Positions 44,495 through 58,400 of a stretch of DNA of 64,000 nt are shown one piece after another. Under the pieces are notes generated by a model. That model saw nothing but the letters and a program-made list of their open reading frames with translations. It did not search any database and was not told where the DNA came from. Numbering within the stretch: the stretch's first letter is position 1; each line of letters opens with the position of its first letter. A program made the position numbers and the translations under genes. The stretch covers positions 62,001-126,000 of the forward strand of contig BDIU01000008.1 in assembly GCA_002118135.1 (NCBI GenBank). Reading direction: 5' to 3'. The stretch is from Trebouxia sp. TZW2008. Taxonomy: Eukaryota > Chlorophyta > Trebouxiophyceae > Trebouxiales > Trebouxiaceae.

Positions 44495-44952
44495 GGTTTC
44501 AGCTAGTTGACATGTACAATATTGCAATTGATGCTGTATGAATTTTGGTTCCATTTCAAGGTGATAGACATCTGGTACCCTTATTAGGCGTCCACTTCTG
44601 AATGTTTGCAGAGTAACCTCACTTTTGCAGCTTGGCTTCCCACCTGCAGATCAGAGAGCGTATGTGCAAATGTAACGCGTTCACTCATTCCACATCGAAA
44701 GGTCGGCCATGCGCCAGTGCAACCTTGTGCGTTATTGCAGGGCAGGAACAGGGCACGTGAGCAGAAGTGCCCTTGGTTGTATGCCAGAGTGTGCCACTCC
44801 GCCAGCTGCAGCTTCGTTGATGCTCAGGTTTCGCGGAATCAAGACTTGTACTCAGCCTCTCCAGACGCGTGTCATTGACCTGTTTGCGCTGACCGCCGCA
44901 TACGGCATAGGTTGCTGACTAAGTGATCACTGCGATCTTGGTCTCCCTGTAT
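44495..44952 (+). other. Intergenic between SGR and the WW-protein gene
   Basis: No supported exon. Short open frames on the plus strand (44606-44918) lack motifs. The stretch should include the SGR 3' UTR and the promoter of the WW gene. Confidence 0.5.
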
Positions 44953-45640
44953 ATGCCAAGTCCCATTGGCTCAATGTCAAGCCGTCAATACATAACATGC
45001 TCGGTTGGTTTTGCTCTGTTATTAATGGTGAGGAGCGTAAGCGGATGGGGTTTGGGCAAATCTCAGCCAGCTGCACAAGCAGAAGACTTGAAAGTGCTTC
45101 CACAATCAGGCTCTGGCAATGCTGCTCCTCTGCGAGACCATTATTACTGGAACGAGAAAACAGGTAAAGTTCATGGTTGTTGCTTGCCGCAAAGCGAGAT
45201 CTGAGTCACATGTTGACCTTCAGGAGAAACTCAGTGGGACCACCCAAACCCAACACACAAAACAGGTCAGGGATTTTCTACAAGAGCGCTGACTCCCCTT
45301 AGTCAAGTTGGATTGCCATTGTACTCAAAACGCGCTGGTCTTGCAGATGAAGGTCACGAATACTATGTTGACGCTGAGACAGGCAAGACAACGTGGTCCA
45401 AACCTGTTGATCTCGCCTGGGTCCAAGCTGACAGCACAGAACATGGCCGAGAGTACTTTCATAACACAATTACCAAGGTAAAGCTGTGATGCTAGACAGA
45501 CACAAATAGTGGTCACAGACTATTCTGTGTTGAACCCTATACTCCTGTGTGTGCTCAAGGAGTCTGTGTGGGAGAGACCCCTCAGCATGGCATGGCAAAA
45601 GGTTCCTATCAATGGGCCCAAATCTGGGGGAGAATTGTGA
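44953..45640 (+). CDS. Small protein with N-terminal hydrophobic signal and three WW-like repeats
   Basis: Exons 44953 (or 44974)-45163, 45224-45265, 45347-45477 and 45560-45640 join in phase, giving 147 residues from the ATG at 44974 or 154 from 44953. The N-terminus MSSRQYITCSVGFALLLMVRSV is a typical signal peptide or anchor. Three WW-type units follow: DHYYWNEKTGETQWDHP, HEYYVDAETGKTTWSKP and REYFHNTITKESVWERP. Each keeps the central aromatic pair, the second Trp and the final Pro. The first Trp of the canonical domain is missing in the first two, and a WVQ sits ahead of the third. WW domains bind Pro-rich ligands and normally work in cytosol or nucleus, so an exported or organelle-membrane form would be unusual. 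The gene converges with COQ9, leaving only 32 bp between stop codons. Confidence 0.8.
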
Positions 45641-45672
45641 GGTCCCTACTTCTTATTGAGGCCTGGTGGGCA

Positions 45673-47355
45673 TCAAACATAGAACACAAGCACCTCATCT
45701 GATTTGAGCTTGGCTGAAGAAGCGAGCCTGCTCTTATTGATGATCATCTTTGGTACTGAGCTGGATGATGCACAAGCAGCTGAGATAGTGTATTGCTGAC
45801 TTGCTGTACTACAGCCTTTGCTGAGGATCCCACCTGTGGTCACAGCACCAGAACTTGACCTTTGGACAACAACATTTGCAATCAGTAATGCCTGCAACAG
45901 CTTGACCCATGTGAAAGGCAGCGTGTAACCCTGTGAGCACTACATTGGCAGAAAATGAGCTGAAAAGTGCTTTGACTACCCATGGTGAGTACATCTGTCA
46001 ATCACAATGTGTGTTACCTGGCCCATGACTCTGCCAACTGTCATGACATCCTGAAGTCGCCTGTCTAGGACGTCCCAGGTGTCTGCAAATCCTGGAGAAT
46101 AGTCTGTGAGCATGTACAGCTCTGTTGCTGTATATACGCTGGCCAGCAGACCCCGCTTTGTATACCAGTTGTAGTCAGTGGATTTGTCACCAGCAGCATG
46201 CCATACATCATCAGTGATCTGAGCAATTTGTTTGATGGCATATGGGACGTTTCTAGGTTGCGCCCTGATGCTCAAAGCCTGTGCCCAAACATCTGCAAAG
46301 CCTCACATTGCTCACAAGCTTTCAGGCAACCTCTGCATTTCAGTGTAATACTGCAGACATCATGCTTACCAATGTATGGTGCATTCATTTCCAGCCGTAT
46401 TTTCAGGCCTTGCTTGACGCGCTGTACTGTGCGCAACTTCTGCCATTCTGCCTTTTGACTTTGCAGTATGCTTGTAAGCTCCATATTGCATTTGTCCTCA
46501 AAGTACTGCAGCAGCATGCATTATATTGCTGGCTGCAGAAGGTGCTGCTCCATGCAGGCAATGATAGCTCTTGCGTCCACACAGCAGCTCAGATGTGAGA
46601 GGCTTGAAGTGCTTATAGTCAGCTGAAATTGTGTAGACTTGCCTCAATGAGTTCAGCTGGGCCACGAGGAAGAAGACCTATGGCAGCTGGGGAGAGGCCT
46701 ATATGCTGAGCTCCAGCTATCAAGGCAGCATCAGTCCAACCCTTTTCAATCTGTATAAACGCAAATGAGCCTAGGAGACACTTCTCGCATAAACAAGCAA
46801 ATCAGTGGTGCATGTGTCGCATGATCAACTTGCTTCAGCATGTATGCATTACATGAAGCATTCAGTGCGCTGTGGGCTCTCTTGCACAGACATGACTAGC
46901 TTGCATTTGCTGTGTGTTGCGAGTTCAGGACATTAAGCAGGCCAGAAACGATTGAGCATCACCACATGGCCCAAGGCTGACTCGAGCAGCATTTCTCTGG
47001 TGTCCACGTCTGGATCGTAACTGCTCTGCCTGTTGTCATCGTTTTCAGAGGACGAGGATGAGCTGGACACATTGAAAGTTCCTCCTGAGAACTCTGCCGT
47101 AGAGGCAAATGTCCGGTCACCTCCCGTGAATGTGCTATCGCTACAAAGACATGTACTGCATTGAAAAGCTGCCTTGTTGGCGAAAATCGCTGTTGAGTAG
47201 CCTTGCCACTGATCTGACAGGCCGAGGTCAGCAGAGCTCACAGCCTCACAGAACCTTGGGGTGACTCGAGCAAGCTTGATGCACGTAAGCACAGACTGAT
47301 GGTGGCGCGCGCCCTTGAGTATAGTCTGCATGCTTGAGGCCCTGAACGTGAGCAT
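45673..47355 (-). CDS. COQ9: COQ9, ubiquinone biosynthesis lipid-binding protein
   Basis: COQ9 presents ubiquinone precursors to COQ7 on the mitochondrial inner membrane. The ATG at 47355 starts a basic, hydroxylated presequence (MLTFRASSMQTILKGARHHQ). A Ser-rich linker precedes REMLLESALGHV. Exon 2 (near 46745-46640) reads GWTDAALIAGAQHIGLSPAA and LLPRGPAELIE, the family signature. Further exons carry YFEDKCNMELTSILQSQKAE and VKQGLKIRLEMNAPYIGK (near 46510-46370), then IRAQPRNVPYAIKQIAQITD and DKSTDYNWYTKRGLLASVY with RLQDVMTVGRVMGQ (46270-46020). The last exon ends at 45673 with a Ser-rich tail. Order, motifs and length match COQ9 closely. It shares a 233 bp divergent promoter region with TrpRS. 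Confidence 0.92.
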
Positions 47356-47588
47356 CTGCGCGTTGCTATGCTACTTTGACTCGAAAGGCAGCTCAATTCT
47401 GTGGTGAGTTGAGTGTCAATATCAATGGTTTCGGAGCAGGACATCTACCTATTGACTGCACAAAGTTGCGCTGCTTATCAGTTGAACTTGCAAGTGTGCG
47501 TGATCAGCTGGTGCTTTCAGGCGCACAGTGTTGTTCCGAGGACCTTGTGTCAAGTGCTGCTTGTCAGTGGACGTTAGGCAATTTGCGC
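47356..47588. promoter_or_regulatory. Divergent promoter region of COQ9 and TrpRS
   Basis: Only 233 bp separate the COQ9 ATG (47355, minus) and the TrpRS ATG (47589, plus). The TrpRS frame stays open leftwards to 47376 without an upstream ATG. Both 5' UTRs must be short or overlapping. Confidence 0.6.
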
Positions 47589-50500
47589 ATGACGGGCGTG
47601 CCCGACGCACAGCCAAAACCGGCCGAGGACCAGGAGATACCCGGAGCACAAGCATCTCATACCGATCCAGATGCACAAGTGAGCTGGAGATGTTCAAGCA
47701 TTCCAAGCAGCCCATCGAAGCAAGAGAGTAAACGGTCTGAAATGCAGGTTATAACTCCTTGGGACGTCACTGGGGGTACAGATGGCAAGATAGACTATGA
47801 CAAGCTCATTAGAGAGGTACATGCTATGAGCGCATTGCCGGCATGCATGCAATCTAGATGTCCGCATAACACTGGCCCTATTGCTGCAGTTTGGAGTCAA
47901 TGCTATAGAAGAAGACTTGGTTCAGCGGTCAGCTGCCTTTGTTTGCTGTGAGAAATGGCAGAGATATTCTCACAAATGCAAACATTGCACTGTCATGTAT
48001 GATTGTTAATTTCCATGCACCATGCAGGGTGGAGAGACTAACAGGCAAACCTGCGCATCCCTTTCTGAAGCGACACGTCTTTTTTGCTCATCGGGATTTC
48101 AAGGAAATACTTGACTGCTATGAGAAAAAGATTCCCTTTTACCTTTACACTGGCAGGGTATGCTCTTTTGTCCTGCCAGCACACTGAGCATGCAGCCTGC
48201 ATTGAGCCTTACAAGCAAGTCACAACAGTTTTGATTGCCCCATTTGTGACTGCCTCAGCATAATGACAACACATATGTTCTGCCATGGGAGGATCAATAA
48301 TGTCTGTTTCTGTAGGGGCCATCATCAGAGGCATTACATCTTGGGCACTTGATACCCTTCATGTTCACACAGTATCTGCAAGAGGCCTTCCAGGTTCCCC
48401 TTGTAATACAGCTGACTGATGACGAGAAAGCATTATGGAGGCAAGCCGCCATCATGCGCATGCCAGCAATACATGTGCCTCAGCTTCACCCATTCAACCA
48501 TTATCTGAATTGAGTGTATTGATTGGAACACGCTTGCCAGGCTTCAGAACCCAGCGATTAGGTTAGATACATACAAACGCAATTTACTGCCTCCATGCAA
48601 ATTTCCTGTCAGAAATGTTTTGAACCAATTAACTTGGACATGTAAGGCAGACACGTCCTTGTACGCCATTTGCTGCCAAGTCTGTTGATGGGCACTGGAA
48701 ACCCCAGGACCTGACATTGACTCAACACATGTGGCTGGTCTTGATGTGCATGGTCTGCATGCAGAGGGCTTGACATCAAGGAGTCTCAGAGGCTTGCCAG
48801 AGAAAACTGCAAAGATATCATTGCCTGCGGCTTTGATGTGAACAGAACCTTCATATTCAGTGATTTTGGCTACATGGGCAATGGAGGGAGCGGCTTCTAT
48901 GAGAACATTGTCTCAATACAACGGTGAGCCTTTTTGCCTGCTGCAATACTCTATTATCTTGCACTTTTTGGCTCCTGGGAATTATCGCCCAGTTGACTTA
49001 GTCAGCAGAGCTTGTTTTGCCTTTAACTGATCCAACTTTGCCCCCGTTCAGCTGATGCTGCAGCATTTGCATGTTGCTTTGCATTGACTGCATGCTTGTT
49101 TCGGTTTCTACATGACACCGGCAAGGGCTAAGTGAGCAATGTCAGATTCTGTGGGCTGTATCAACAAGGTGCCCACCACCTGTCCACGTACTATTGCATG
49201 CTTGCATGGAAACTGCCTGGTGTGTTTGATAAGGTCAGAAGCACAAAACTTTGCCAGCAATCTTAGCTATCAAACTTTGCATGACAATTTATAAACCACC
49301 AAGCATTATAGAATGCTGTCCCATTTGCTGTATCAAGCACAGCATGCTGTCTGCGCAGTGCTGTGACCATGAACCAAGTGCGTGGCATCTTCGGCTTCAC
49401 CATGGAAAGCAACATTGGCAAGATAGCTTTTCCAGCAGTTCAGGCTGCGCCATCTTTCCCTACATCCTTTCCCCACATGTTTGGCAACAGGCGAGACCTG
49501 CGCTGCCTGATACCCTGTGCAATCGACCAGGACCCATACTTCAGAATGACCAGGTATCCTGCTTCCTGTGCATGTCTGCTTGCTTTATTGCTGCTGTGTT
49601 GCAACACATGTTGCAGAATGACCATTTATGCTGATTGCCGTGCTTGTCTTCTTGCGCCATTGCAGCTGCTCTGTGATGCATTCTTCACCATGATCAGGTG
49701 TGGATATTGTGCTTGTCCTGCTGCGTTGGTGCAGCCACTGTGAGATCCTGGCCCATAAGCCTTTGTGATCTATGGCAGCTCAAGCATTGATGTAGCTCGA
49801 CAACTTTGGACATTACTTGCATCATCAATGCCGTTCATGACGTGATGCAGAAAACTTTTGCTGAAGCAATGTACCTGATCTGCAGAGATGTAGCTCCAAG
49901 AATAGGGTATCAGAAACCAGCCTTGATAGAATCCAGATTCTTCCCAGCTTTGCAGGTATGTGCAAGCTTTAGGTGCCTTGATAGCCGCACAGATTTGTAC
50001 TGGCAATGCATCTTGAATCAGGACGCGCGCAACTGTAGCATGCTGTCAGTCTTGTGTGCAGCTGAAAGCCAAGCAGTGCAATACATGCAAAGTGTCCATG
50101 TGCAGGGGGAAAGTGGCAAAATGAGTGCTAGCGACGCAACATCTGCAATTTTCACAAGTGACACTCCAAAGCAAATAAAAGACAAGGTCAATCGATATGC
50201 CTTCTCTGGTGGCGGCACAACTGTTGAGGAACATAGAGCAAAAGGCAAGCACCTCCATCTCCATGTTGCATTGCATGCAGGCACTCTGATTGTATGATTG
50301 CAGACACATGTGTAGCATATCTGCTCAGTGCAATTCAGAACATTGTCAGCTTCAGATCCACTTGGTTTATGTGTTGAGGCTCACAATTCTTTGCAATTTT
50401 TGCCGTGCGACACTGTCAAGCATGCTCGCAAATCAAGCTGCAATATGCAGCTTCTGCTGCAAAGATTAGGCTGTAGAATGAACACATGTGTAACCTGTAG

Positions 50501-51053
50501 GATGCAATCTCGCTGTTGATGTCACCTGGAAGTATCTCAACTTTTTCCTGAGTGATGATGCCAAACTAAAGCATATAGAAGCAGAATATGGTTCAGGCCG
50601 AATGCTGACTGGAGAGGCCAAAGCAGAGCTTATCAAGGTATGCTGTTACGCTATTACACAAACCGTGTATTTGCTTCAGTTGTAGGCACGCTCAACATGC
50701 TGTATGCATTGTTGACATGCTGTACATGGTGTAGGGATGCGCATTCCCTGTGTCACGAGCAGCTTTTGAGCAGGATCATGCACAGGCACAAAGGCATAAC
50801 GCTTAGTTGTGATTGGCAATAAGCCTTTGGCTGGCTACAGTTGTGGACCTGATTGCATGAACAAGTGTTCACCCTTGTCAGGCATTCACGCCCAGGCATA
50901 TGCTGTCTTGAAGTGCATGCTTGCCTGCAGATTCTACAAGATCTGGTAGCAAGGCACCAGGCCGCCAGAGGCCTTGTGACAGACAGTGTGGTGGATGCAT
51001 TCATGGCGGTCAGACCTATGCAAGAAGTTTGCTTGCCCAGCAGAACTTCATGA
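47589..51053 (+). CDS. WARS: Tryptophanyl-tRNA synthetase, eukaryotic cytosolic type
   Basis: Class I synthetase charging tRNA-Trp. The ATG at 47589 gives [15 protein letters not shown]. The body has [40 protein letters not shown] across an intron, [19 protein letters not shown], and [20 protein letters not shown] with the HIGH-type motif LHLGH (near 48335). It continues with [52 protein letters not shown] and [20 protein letters not shown]. The KMSKS-type loop is [18 protein letters not shown] (near 50115), as in other eukaryotic cytosolic TrpRS. It ends [20 protein letters not shown] (stop at 51051-51053). About ten exons are visible; the N-terminal extension is short and lacks a WHEP domain. 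No transit peptide is evident. One exon end (FRMTR) has duplicate copies downstream. Confidence 0.95.
48533..48615 (+). repeat. Short interspersed repeat family, copy 8 (diverged)
   Basis: Runs cttgccaggcttcag, gattaggttagatacatac, aaacgcaatttactgcctcc. It lies in a TrpRS intron and is among the more diverged copies. Confidence 0.6.
49535..49705 (+). repeat. Three copies of a TrpRS exon end
   Basis: The exon end ttcagaatgaccag|gtat (49555) recurs as gcagaatgaccatttatgct (near 49615) and ttcaccatgatcag|gtgtgg (near 49697). The following intron phrase tgtcttgcttgctgc-like text also recurs. Spacing is about 70-80 bp. Confidence 0.75.
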
Positions 51054-51681
51054 AACTCCATGATCCGGAGCATGACAGTCTGGCAGCGCAATTTTCAGCA
51101 CAAGCATCGCAAGCAATGTGCTCCTGCAGGATTGGTGCAGTAGGAAGTTTGTTGCAGCTGCCAGCTGTGCATTTGTTGAAGAACAACGATCAGCATGCAT
51201 TGTGGCAGCTGCGTGTTGCTGCTAGCTAGGCTGATCAAGGGCCTAAGCGGTGAAAAAGATTTCAGAGAATCAACAGCTTGCCAAACATGATCAGAGCTGT
51301 CTGCACCTGCATGTTGACTTGCACTGCCACGCAATGCACGCCGTGCGATCCTCACGGAATAATGTACGGCATTGCACGCCTCACTCCGGCAAGAAGCGCA
51401 TGCCGTTGAACTGCACAAGAAACAGCCGTCGGTGAAGAAGGGACCACCTCAAACGCTTTGACAGTGCATCGCAAAGCCGCTTTCGTCTATTGCACTCGGT
51501 TCACGGTGTTGTTTGATTCCGCCTGAGCTTCGACGCAAATTAACAGTGCTGTCGCCTTGTACGGTATCCGGTGATACGTGCTGTAAGCAGCCTGCCCAGT
51601 TGGGAGAAGTTGTCTTGTTTGAGAGCTGCAGACGCTTGAGGTCATTGCTGACTAGTAGCAGGCAGCACTTCAGCATTGCAA
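51054..51681. other. Intergenic between TrpRS and the DEAD-box gene
   Basis: No coding evidence. Both neighbours are on the plus strand, so the left part is TrpRS 3' UTR and the right part (51450-51681) holds the helicase promoter and 5' UTR. Confidence 0.55.
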
Positions 51682-54820
<3,139 letters not shown>

Positions 54821-55419
54821 ACCTGCAATTTCTTGTTGTTAGAGCTCCATGTGTTTTGTTGACAAGCTGAATGTCACATATTGTGCTTTCAGCTGTCAGT
54901 ACTGATTGTCCACGCTAATCTTGATAAGGTCACATCAGGCTCAGCATGCCTGGGCTTCGCACACATTCTTCAAAACGATTTAGGCCCGATTGCACAATGA
55001 TTAACCGGTAGCACTTTGTCGTGGTAGGTTTATTGAGTCACCTTGTCCTTTTTGTTGCATCAGGAGCAAACGCTGTCATCATGTTTGTGAACCATCTCGA
55101 GTCGTTGTACCATGACAGAGAAGATCATGAATTCTGGTCAATGATTATCTGTGCGGTCCGGTGTGTGGTATGTTGCACATGATATTTCGGAGACCATGTC
55201 TTGCATGCGATCGAATGCTTCTGCGTAAGCAGCAGCATCAAGCGGTGATCATCAAGCGTGTGGTGAATGGTCATCGTGCAGCCACGCGTATGCATCCCTC
55301 TGCAGAGCATGCTATTGCTCTGAAGAAAACTACATGGCCATGCGCAGCGCAGCATTTTAGCTGCCCTGAATGGCAGACTGTAATTACTGAAATATGGGGT
55401 ACGTTACAAAACCAACATG
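54821..55419. other. Convergent 3' region between the helicase and STT3
   Basis: The two genes end toward each other. No open frame here has recognisable content. Expected to be 3' UTRs and terminators. Confidence 0.6.
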
Positions 55420-58400
55420 TCACAACCATGTTGGCGGTGTCCTTGATTTGCCACTTGGTGACACTCTCTTCAATGCAGATCTGCCTTTCTTTGAAGTGTC
55501 TGCTTGAACTCCTCTGCTAGGTTGATCTTTGACCTCATATATTCTGACCATCCAGTGCTCTGTTGTGTACACCTCCTCAAAGTACTTGAGCGAGATGTCA
55601 GTCACCCCTATGTTAGTGTTGCGCACTCTGTCAAACCCAAATCTACCTGTCACTAGCTGAGAAGCCTCTGCAAATCTGTAGTATGACATCTTGTACATGA
55701 TGCAATCCAGCATGGCCTGCAGCAAAACCACAGTGTTTCATCCCCTTACAGCACAACATACAGCAGAACACATGCAAAGGAATGATGCCAAGCTAAACCA
55801 TATACAAGACTGAAAGCTGCCATGCTACTGCGACCGTTGCTTGATGCATGCAGCGACTGCCACAGTATAAGATGCATTTAGTGATTGTTCTGACAGACGT
55901 GAGTGCAGCAGAAATGGCACGGCAGCAGCGGTCTGCATTGACGTGCACATGCCTGATGTCCACGACTTTGCAATGTCTGCAATTGCTTCAAGGATTGATA
56001 AGTCTGTAGGTTTGAAAGCAACAACAGGCACAGTCAGCTTTGCTACTGGTGCCTGGTTGGCCAAGTCTTCAACAGTGTACAAAATGGCGTGTTTAACAGT
56101 GTGTGAAACAGTGTGTGTGACAGTGTGTGTGACAGTGTGTGTGACAATGCAACACATGTATACAGCAATGATGTGATGGCACCCACCTTGCCAGCTTTGT
56201 CATCAATGGTGTATCCACGCTCCCCAAGGTAGTCTGGTTCCTTGATGTCAGGAAACACACCACCACCAATGCGCACCATCCACAGAAACTTGTTGATGTC
56301 ATCACTCGGGTATCTGCCATAGCAAAACGTCACTCAAGCACCAAGTTTGAACACAGCATGCCACAAAGATGCTGTGAAAGCCTCTATGAGTGTGCAGAGA
56401 TTGCGCCTTGCACTCAATTACAAGTGCAGACGACTAGAGTCTGCACTGCCACAAAACTTTGTCAACATTGGTTCTGCTAGGAGAAACAGCGTAGTGGGTT
56501 TGTGCATCAGTTCCACCAGTGTATGCGCAGCCTGTTGCTTACCTTGACCAACAATCAACTACAGCGCCTGGCACAGCTAGCAAGGTACATGATAGACTTC
56601 ATTAAATGCAGTCCACCATCATGTCAGCTCATCCTATGAAGCTGCCAAACACCACCAGCACTTACTCACATTCAGCTCTCTGTAGATCTGCCGCCTGTGC
56701 TAAATTGTATGACTTCTCATTGATATCAAAACATGTCAACTCACCCTATGAAACCGCCAAACACCACCAGCACATACTTGACATCCAGATCCCTGTAGAT
56801 CTGCCAGGCCTGTTCCTCAGGGGAGGCCATGGCCCGCCCCACTGTTGCTATGTGGGTGTTGTTCCAGGTGTTGTTGTCCACAATCACCGTCCTGTTGGCC
56901 ATTGCAGTTGTCTGATAGCCATAGTCCCACCAGCTGGCAACCTACACAGCCAGGTCAGTCAGATCTCACCCACTGCAAAACTTTCATTGCAACAGTCAAG
57001 AGGCTCAAGATTGAAGGGAGGCCTGCCATAGGGTTGAGAAATGTCAACACAGCATGTGATGCAGGCTGCAGGAGAATGGTCACTACGCAGATTACGCTCC
57101 CTTCTTGGCACAACTTCAGGAGGCATCTACATCCAGGCACAGGCTTCTTGACACGCTGGACAACAACTTGGTTGTGTATGCCAATTTGACAGCTGGTCAT
57201 GCACTACATGAGTGTCACATTTACAGCCAAAACCATGGTCCCATGAAAGTGTGTTTTGGAGCGATCAAAATGGTCTTCGCCCTGACTCTAGCCAGGTCAA
57301 CAGAGACTCACATTGCACTGCCATGCAAGAGAATATTGACTTATGTTGCACATCAAAACAATGGCTCTGTACATCAATCCTATGATACTACAAACTAGAA
57401 AGGGATTGTGCAGTGGACCTACCTTTGCTTCTTCATCAGTGTTGTGACGCAGCCAACCGTAGGCTTCCCTGAAGTCATCAAACACATGTACCCCACCCTG
57501 AGGGCTGCGAGACTGCAGCACTATGGAAGGAGCCGAGTACATCTCAGCGCTGACCCAACAGCAGTGGAAGACGTAGAAGACCAGCATACAGAAGAAGAAA
57601 AAGGCGCCCACAACTCCAACGTCTCTGGGCAGCTTGCTGTTGGGGTTGCCAAATAGGTTGAAGGCATTGAAAGGGGTGGCCTCACTGCTTCTGAGAGATG
57701 GGTCCTTCAGTTTGCCCTGCATATCAGAAGCAGATGGGGTCTTGTTGATGTCTGTAGGGAAGAAGTATTTCTGCCATTACAACGGCAAATGTTGCTTATT
57801 TGTGCTAGTTATTTGAACAATTGACATTGATCGAATGACTATGCATCAATCAGACAGGCCATGAGCATCCACGACTCTCTGAGCTTGAGTCTTATTAGAC
57901 AGTGATGACTTGCATGCATGAAACTCAAATGTAGACATCACACAGCCCAACAATGTCGCTGAGCTCAAGCAGCAGAGCAACAACCCAAGCATACACATGC
58001 AGGTCACGCTTGACAGGATGCAAACAGGCAAGTCTGAAGTGTGCTCAACCAATGTGATTTAATATGATATGAGTGGATCCAAAGTCCAATACAGGCTGTG
58101 GAGCTGCACCATAAAGCATCAACAGAAGCCAAAACCCACCTTGCCACAAGTCTTTTGGCAGGAGTCTCACAGGAATTGAAACATGCCAAACCGCATTGGC
58201 AGAGGTGTTTTGTCTCTTGCCAGTGGTAGTCGAATCTGCAGGCTGGTCTATTCCAGCCAACAGACTTTCCACAGACTCCAAGCAAGACTCAATACAGTAA
58301 GCAAACTATGCTCATCTTGGCAGAGGTCTTCTGTCCCTTGCACAAGACTGTTTGTGGACACGTTCCTCAGCCTCAATCACACATGCTTTACCTTGGCAGA

